Shown here: in pieces, positions 31,849-35,811 of the stretch
Layout: each line of letters starts with the position of its first letter
Position numbering within the stretch: the stretch's first letter is position 1
From: Myxococcota bacterium
Lineage (GTDB): Bacteria; Myxococcota_A; Polyangia; Fen-1088
Direction: 5' to 3'
Assembly (NCBI GenBank): GCA_025934105.1
Contig: JAICYS010000024.1
Coordinates: 1 to 35,811, forward strand
Length of the DNA stretch: 35,811 bases
The notes under the pieces: generated by a model
What the model saw: the letters and a program-made list of their open reading frames with translations, nothing else
Told to the model about the DNA's origin: nothing
Databases searched by the model: none
Translations under genes and position numbers: made by a program

Positions 31849-31881
31849 CGCCGCCGGCGCGGCGCCTTCTGCCGCCGCCTG

Positions 31882-32766
31882 TCAGGTGCCGCGGCGGACG
31901 CCGACCGTCTCGCGGTCCGCGTCGGCCGCGTCGGCGCGCGTCCCGCCTTCGAGCTGCTTTTGTCCCTGCTGCTTGGTGGCCAGCGCCAGCGCCGTCTGCA
32001 TCATCGACTGAAGCTGGGACGAGGGGGCGACGCCGCCGGTCAGATCGATGGGCACCGGGAACACGATCGTCGACGACGCCTCGCCCGAGACCTCGACCAG
32101 CGTCTGGTAGAGGCGCAGCTGCAACGCGCCCGGGTGCTCGGCGATCATCTGCGCCGCCTGGGCCAGCTTGGACGCCGCCTGGACCTCGCCCTCGGCCGCG
32201 ATCACCTTGGCGCGGCGCTCGCGCTCGGCTTCCGCCTGGCGCGCCATCGCCCGCTGCATCTCCGTCGGAAGCTGGATGTCTTTGATCTCGACCGCCGAGA
32301 TCTCGACGCCCCACTGTTCGGTGCGCGTGTCCAGGATCTGCCGGACCTCGTTGTTGATGCTGTCCCGGTGCGCGAGGATGTCATCCAGATCCATCTTGCC
32401 CAGCACCGCCCGCAGCGTCGTCGACGCGAGCTGCAGGGTCGCCGGCATGTAGTCCTCGACCTCCAGCACCGCGTGCATGGGCGAGCTGACCGAAGCGTAA
32501 ACCACCGCGTCGACGCTGACGGTGATGTTGTCGTGCGTGATGACGTCCTGCGGGGTGATCTGGATGGCGCGCGTGCGCACGTCGACCACCCGCATCCGGT
32601 CGATGCCCAACGGGAGCAGCAGGTTGAAGCCCGGGTTGGCCAGCGCCTTCTGGGCGCGCCCGAACCGGAAGATCACGCCGCGCTCGTACTCCTGGAGGAT
32701 TTTCGTGCCGGTCACCAGCAGCATCAACCCCGCCGCCAGTGCCGTCCCCAATGCGATGGTCAGCAT
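31882..32766 (-). CDS. Stomatin/prohibitin-family protein (slipin)
   Basis: A 294-aa membrane-anchored SPFH protein. One N-terminal helix (about 3-22) is followed by the SPFH/band 7 domain: [49 protein letters not shown] and the coiled-coil [18 protein letters not shown]. Slipins form membrane microdomain rings, and in bacteria they are usually encoded with an NfeD-like protease; no nfeD gene is next to this one. TAGAGT lies 6 nt before the ATG at 32766 with no Shine-Dalgarno. Three tandem 74-bp repeats begin 13 bp upstream of that hexamer. Confidence 0.92.
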   Translation of the reverse strand: MLTIALGTALAAGLMLLVTGTKILQEYERGVIFRFGRAQKALANPGFNLLLPLGIDRMRVVDVRTRAIQITPQDVITHDNITVSVDAVVYASVSSPMHAVLEVEDYMPATLQLASTTLRAVLGKMDLDDILAHRDSINNEVRQILDTRTEQWGVEISAVEIKDIQLPTEMQRAMARQAEAERERRAKVIAAEGEVQAASKLAQAAQMIAEHPGALQLRLYQTLVEVSGEASSTIVFPVPIDLTGGVAPSSQLQSMMQTALALATKQQGQKQLEGGTRADAADADRETVGVRRGT

Positions 32767-32772
32767 GCGGGA

Positions 32773-32778
32773 ACTCTA
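32773..32778 (-). promoter_or_regulatory. -10-like TAGAGT 6 nt before the slipin start
   Basis: On the minus strand TAGAGT (32778-32773) is followed by TCCCGC and then the ATG. It fits a leaderless TANNNT promoter. Any -35 element would fall inside the first tandem repeat unit. Confidence 0.4.
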
Positions 32779-32790
32779 GCACCCGCCGGC

Positions 32791-33013
32791 GAGGAGGGCG
32801 TTGCCGAAGGCAACGGTGAGCGGGAGCGAACCAAGCCCGACGACGTGCCGCCCGGAGGCGGCCGAGGAGGGGGTTGCCGTAAGGCAACGGTGAGCGGGAG
32901 CGAACCAAGCCCGACGACGTGCCGCCCGAAGGCGGCCGAGGAGGGCGTTGCCGTAAGGCAACGGTGAGCGGGCGCGAACCAAGCCCGACGACGTGCCGCC
33001 CGGAGGCGGCCTA
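32791..33013 (+). repeat. Three tandem copies of a ~74-bp double-hairpin repeat
   Basis: Units run 32791-32863, 32864-32937 and 32938-33011. Each holds hairpin 1, GTTGCC-loop-GGCAAC (loops GAA, GTAA, GTAA), and hairpin 2, GCCGCC-loop-GGCGGC (loops CGGA, CGAA, CGGA), joined by a conserved GGTGAGCGGGAGCGAACCAA-type spacer and GCCCGACGACGT. Stems are invariant while loops vary. A solo copy lies inverted at 11723-11800. The array fills the gap between the slipin gene and the downstream-facing 204-aa membrane protein gene, whose TAG stop is made of the shared repeat edge (CTAGGCCGCC on the minus strand). Confidence 0.92.
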
Positions 33014-33625
33014 GGAGTCCGGGCCAAACACCGCCCGCCCCCGGCGCCCGCCGAAAAAGATCAGGAGCGCAAGCGACCAGGCGATCCCCATTCCGGCGCG
33101 CAGCACCGGCATCATCATGACGGCGGCGCGCAGCGCGGCCGCCACGTCGGCCTGCGCCATCCCGGGCATCTCCTTGCCGTTTTGGGCCAGGACGTGCTGC
33201 AAGACCGGCGCGCCGTCCTCGGCGGCGCGGCGGGCCATCGCCACCGCGAACGGCAGCGTGCCCAGCTGCTGGACGATGCCCGCCCAGCCCGCGCCCAGCG
33301 TCGCCCGCCGAGCCCGGGGATCGCGCGAGAAGATGGCCGCCACCGCGAACAGGGTCAAGAGCGCCACCACCGCCGCAGCGCCCGCTTCCAGCCGGACCGC
33401 GATCGGGTGGGCGGCGACCACGGCCCGGCTGATCCCGGCCAGGCGGCGGGCCGCGTCGATCTGTCCGGTGGCCCGCGCGACGTCTTCAATGGCCGCGGCC
33501 GTGGCCGCCTGCGGGTGCCGCAGGAGCGACAGCGCGTCGACCAGGCCCATCCCGGCGTAGACCAGCATCGCCGCGCTCATGACGGACAACCAGACCGGGC
33601 GGCGCGACGTCTGCGGGGCGGTCAT
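33011..33625 (-). CDS. Hypothetical four-helix membrane protein
   Basis: A 204-aa integral membrane protein of unknown function. The ATG at 33625 is chosen because the hydrophobic helix WLSVMSAAMLVYAGMGLVDAL follows closely; upstream in-frame starts (33640, 33664) would add basic residues. Hydrophobic helices lie at about 14-35, 80-102, 110-130 and 175-195. The intervening segments are helical and charged. The TAG stop (33013-33011) coincides with the edge of the 74-bp repeat, so the C-terminus (FGPDS) may have been changed by repeat insertion. It is divergent from the DedA gene. Confidence 0.7.
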   Translation of the reverse strand: MTAPQTSRRPVWLSVMSAAMLVYAGMGLVDALSLLRHPQAATAAAIEDVARATGQIDAARRLAGISRAVVAAHPIAVRLEAGAAAVVALLTLFAVAAIFSRDPRARRATLGAGWAGIVQQLGTLPFAVAMARRAAEDGAPVLQHVLAQNGKEMPGMAQADVAAALRAAVMMMPVLRAGMGIAWSLALLIFFGGRRGRAVFGPDS

Positions 33626-33696
33626 TGACCGCAGAACCATATGCCGAGAGCGGAAGCGTGACAAAGGGGCCGGCTTGGCCCAAAGTCATCGTCCCC

Positions 33697-34356
33697 ATGC
33701 ACCACCTGATGGACCTCTTCCATAAAATTTACGATGTGCAGGGCCTGGTCCGCATTGGTGGCCTGGCTGCCCTGACCGCCGTCATTTTCGCCGAGACCGG
33801 GCTGCTGGTCGGGTTCTTTCTGCCGGGCGACTCGCTGCTGGTCACGGCCGGACTCTATTGCACCAGCGTGGCCGGCGAGCAGCCGCTGCTCAACATCGTG
33901 TCGCTGAACCTGGCGGCCATGGCGGCCGCGATCGTGGGGGACACCGTCGGCTACTGGCTCGGCGCCAAGTCCGGACCGAAGATCTTCACGCGCGAACAGT
34001 CGCTGTTGTTTTCGCGCAAGCACCTGCTGCGAACCAAGGCCTTTTACGAGCGCCACGGCGGCAAGACCATCATCCTCGCGCGGTTCCTGCCGTTCGCGCG
34101 CACCTTCGCGCCGGTGGTGGCGGGCGTCGGCCAGATGAGCTACCGCCGCTTCCTGAGCTTCAACCTGTTCGGCGGCATCGGCTGGGTGGCCAGCATGACG
34201 CTGCTGGGCTTCTCGCTAGGCAAGATCTACCCGCCCATCACCAAGCAGGTCGACAAGGTCATCATCGTGATCATCGCGGTGTCGCTGCTGCCGGCCGCCA
34301 TCAGCTACGTGTTGAACCGCCGCAAGAAGAGCCCGCCCGCGGCGCTCGCCGCCTGA
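33697..34356 (+). CDS. DedA-family (VTT domain) membrane protein
   Basis: A 219-aa inner-membrane protein. Diagnostic features are the re-entrant segment FAETGLLVGFFLPGDSLLV and RFLPFARTFAPVVAGVGQM, which includes the conserved Arg and Pro. About five membrane segments are present. DedA members are now tied to lipid carrier (undecaprenyl phosphate) flipping and proton-motive-force maintenance. The start is uncertain: ATG 33697 is used, while GTG 33658 would add 13 residues; no clear Shine-Dalgarno exists. The TGA overlaps the start of the DUF3788-like gene (TGATG). Confidence 0.92.
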   Translation: MHHLMDLFHKIYDVQGLVRIGGLAALTAVIFAETGLLVGFFLPGDSLLVTAGLYCTSVAGEQPLLNIVSLNLAAMAAAIVGDTVGYWLGAKSGPKIFTREQSLLFSRKHLLRTKAFYERHGGKTIILARFLPFARTFAPVVAGVGQMSYRRFLSFNLFGGIGWVASMTLLGFSLGKIYPPITKQVDKVIIVIIAVSLLPAAISYVLNRRKKSPPAALAA

Positions 34357-34802
34357 TGGCCGGCGCAGCCAAGCCGGCCGCCGGCAAGGCGCCCAAGGTC
34401 GCCTTCCCCAAGAAGGCCCAGCCGCCCACCCACGCCGAGTTCGCGGCGCGGCTGCCGGCGGCGGTCGGAAAGAAGTTCGACTCGCTACGCGCCTTCCTGA
34501 AAAAGCAGGAGACCAGCGAGGAGCTGTATTATTACGGCCCGCGCACCGGCTGGGCCTACCGCTACATGAACGGCGCGCAGTCGGTCTGCTCGATCGTCAT
34601 CCTGGGCGGCCGCCTGGTCGGCATCGTGGCGCTGGACGCGGCCGCGCAGGCCCGGGTCGGCTGGCGCGAATTGTCCGACATCGCCAAGCGCGCGCTCAAG
34701 GTGGCTCACGGCACGCCGGCCCTGCTCTGGTTGGACGTCCCCCTGGACGGCACGGGGGCCGGCGATTTCAAGGCGCTGCTGAAGGCCAAGCTCACAGGCT
34801 GA
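34356..34802 (+). CDS. DUF3788-like hypothetical protein
   Basis: A 148-aa cytoplasmic protein translationally coupled to dedA (TGATG). A basic N-terminal tail (KPAAGKAPKVAFPKKAQPP) precedes a compact domain with SLRAFLKKQ, ELYYYGPRTGWAYRYMNG, CSIVILGGRLVGIVAL and a C-terminal HGTPALLWLDVPLDG. The YYGPRTGW segment and following beta strands resemble the DUF3788 family, which has no established function. The family call rests on memory of the pattern, so it is tentative. Confidence 0.7.
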   Translation: MAGAAKPAAGKAPKVAFPKKAQPPTHAEFAARLPAAVGKKFDSLRAFLKKQETSEELYYYGPRTGWAYRYMNGAQSVCSIVILGGRLVGIVALDAAAQARVGWRELSDIAKRALKVAHGTPALLWLDVPLDGTGAGDFKALLKAKLTG

Positions 34803-34872
34803 CGGCCGTCCATCGTGCTAAGGTAACGGCCGCTGCCGCGCGCCGTCCTGGTCCGCGCCGGCGGGAGGACCC

Positions 34873-35811
34873 ATGTCCGCATTTGGAACCTTGACGCTGT
34901 CGATCGCGCTGGTGATTGCCACCTACGCGGGTGTGGTCTCGCTGATCGGCGCGCGCCGGGGCGATCGCCGCTTGATTGAATCAGGTCGCGCCGGCGTGTA
35001 CGCGCTGGCGGCGGTGCTCGGGCTGTCGTCCGTGGCGCTGCTGTACGCCTTCCTCACACACGACTACTCGATCAAGTACGTCCACCACTATTCGGACGCG
35101 TCGTCGCCGCTCTTCTATCAAATCACCGCCTACTGGGGCGGCCTGGACGGGTCGATCCTGTGGTGGGTCTTCCTGCTGTCGGTCTTCTCGGCCATCGCCG
35201 TCTACACGAATCGCCACCGCCACCGGGAGCTCTTGCCCTACGTGGTGACGGTCCTGATGGCCATCGCCGACTTCTTCCTCTACGTCATCGTCTTCCACAA
35301 GAACCCGTTCGACAGCTACCTGACGGACATTCCGACGGTGGGCAAGGGGCTGAACCCGCTGCTCCAGAACGCCTACATGGTCACCCACCCGCCGGCCCTC
35401 TACACCGGGTTCGTCGGGATGAGCATCCCGTTCGCCTTCGGGATGGCGGCGCTGATCTCGGGCCAGCTCGACGACGCCTGGATCGCCTCGGTCCGCAAGT
35501 GGACGCTGGGCGCCTGGTTCTTCCTGTCGATGGGGCTGACCCTGGGGATGCTCTGGGCCTACGAAGAGCTGGGGTGGGGGGGATTTTGGGGCTGGGACCC
35601 GGTCGAGAACGCCGGGTTTCTCCCCTGGCTGACCGCCACTGCCTTCCTGCACTCGATCATGATTCAGGAACGGCGCGGGATGATGAAGATCTGGAACGTC
35701 ACGCTGATCATCCTGACGTTCTTCCTGACCATCTTCGGCACGTTCATGACCCGGTCGGGGATCGTGCAGTCGGTGCACGCGTTCGGTCAGGACACCAAGC
35801 TGGCCTGGATC
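34873..35811 (+). CDS. ccmF: CcmF-type cytochrome c haem lyase subunit (partial, runs off the window)
   Basis: The first 313 residues of a cytochrome c maturation protein. GGGAGGA (34863-34869) lies 3 nt before the ATG at 34873. Multiple membrane helices surround the haem-handling WWD motif WGGFWGWDPVENAGFLPW (235-252), and His residues occur in THPPALYTGFVG, both hallmarks of the CcmF/CcmC haem-handling superfamily. It works with CcmH in attaching haem to apocytochrome c in the periplasm. The frame is open to the last base, so the C-terminal half lies outside. It may serve the di-haem peroxidase encoded near 4.4-6 kb, and the TlpA-like protein could feed reductant, but these are only functional associations. 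Confidence 0.95.
   Translation, partial: MSAFGTLTLSIALVIATYAGVVSLIGARRGDRRLIESGRAGVYALAAVLGLSSVALLYAFLTHDYSIKYVHHYSDASSPLFYQITAYWGGLDGSILWWVFLLSVFSAIAVYTNRHRHRELLPYVVTVLMAIADFFLYVIVFHKNPFDSYLTDIPTVGKGLNPLLQNAYMVTHPPALYTGFVGMSIPFAFGMAALISGQLDDAWIASVRKWTLGAWFFLSMGLTLGMLWAYEELGWGGFWGWDPVENAGFLPWLTATAFLHSIMIQERRGMMKIWNVTLIILTFFLTIFGTFMTRSGIVQSVHAFGQDTKLAWI

Noticed and set aside
32791-33013. Coding region within the 74-bp repeats
   Set aside because: The 73/74-nt periods are not multiples of three, and stems are invariant while loops change, which fits structure and not protein.

Overview
The window is about 35.8 kb of very GC-rich DNA from what looks like a myxobacterium (Myxococcota, probably Polyangia-like). 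The support is: two exported proteins ending in a MYXO-CTERM-type tail (Cys motif, hydrophobic helix, Arg cluster); secreted enzymes with long Gly/Ser/Thr-rich linkers; several histidine kinases; and a sigma-54 activator. All features look chromosomal. No phage, plasmid, insertion sequence, CRISPR array or rRNA was seen. There is one tRNA, tRNA-Phe(GAA).

Layout. 1-4.2 kb: a long imperfect palindrome, a REC-HK-REC hybrid kinase (minus), a 0.5 kb regulatory-looking gap holding a double palindrome and a 14-bp tandem repeat, an SDR protein and a REC-HK protein. 4.4-6.2 kb: a di-haem cytochrome c peroxidase/MauG-like lipoprotein coupled to a 78-aa protein. 6.2-9.7 kb (minus): a GH12-like lipoprotein whose nucleophile position is Tyr, then an FAD-dependent geranylgeranyl-reductase-family enzyme overlapping a cyclopropane-fatty-acid synthase. 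10.3-13.6 kb: a CE1-type esterase lipoprotein and, convergent to it, a GH30 (glucuronoxylanase-like) enzyme with a MYXO-CTERM tail. With the GH12-like gene this suggests plant-polysaccharide use. 13.75 kb: tRNA-Phe. 14-17.6 kb: a membrane histidine kinase divergent from Kup. 17.8-21.3 kb: a sensorless sigma-54 activator convergent with a class A PBP. 21.4-25.1 kb: a TPR protein, then a three-gene minus operon of two thioredoxin-fold proteins and a Cys-containing secreted protein. 25.1-29 kb: an unknown protein, a GDT1-family transporter, GNAT, IlvE and a Spy-like protein. 29.1-31.8 kb: EVE, VOC and [2Fe-2S] ferredoxin genes in overlapping order, then a BNR-repeat MYXO-CTERM protein. 31.9-35.8 kb: a slipin, three tandem copies of a ~74-bp hairpin repeat, a membrane protein, DedA, a DUF3788-like protein and the N-terminal part of CcmF, which runs off the window.

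The most unusual signals are non-coding. First, a ~75-bp double-hairpin repeat family has one solo copy near 11.7 kb and three tandem copies near 32.9 kb; the solo copy and the third tandem copy share an edge that supplies a stop codon at the latter. Second, an imperfect palindrome of at least 141 bp lies at the left edge. Third, five genes carry a TANNNT hexamer 6-7 nt before an ATG that lacks a Shine-Dalgarno sequence, which suggests leaderless transcription, twice from one symmetric 31-bp divergent region. Fourth, paired GTTTCGAAAC palindromes sit 23 bp apart. The most interesting protein-level items are the flavoenzyme/CFA-synthase pair (possible modified fatty acids), the GH12-like protein without its nucleophile, and the small periplasmic thiol-redox cassette. 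Functions are inferred from sequence reading alone.
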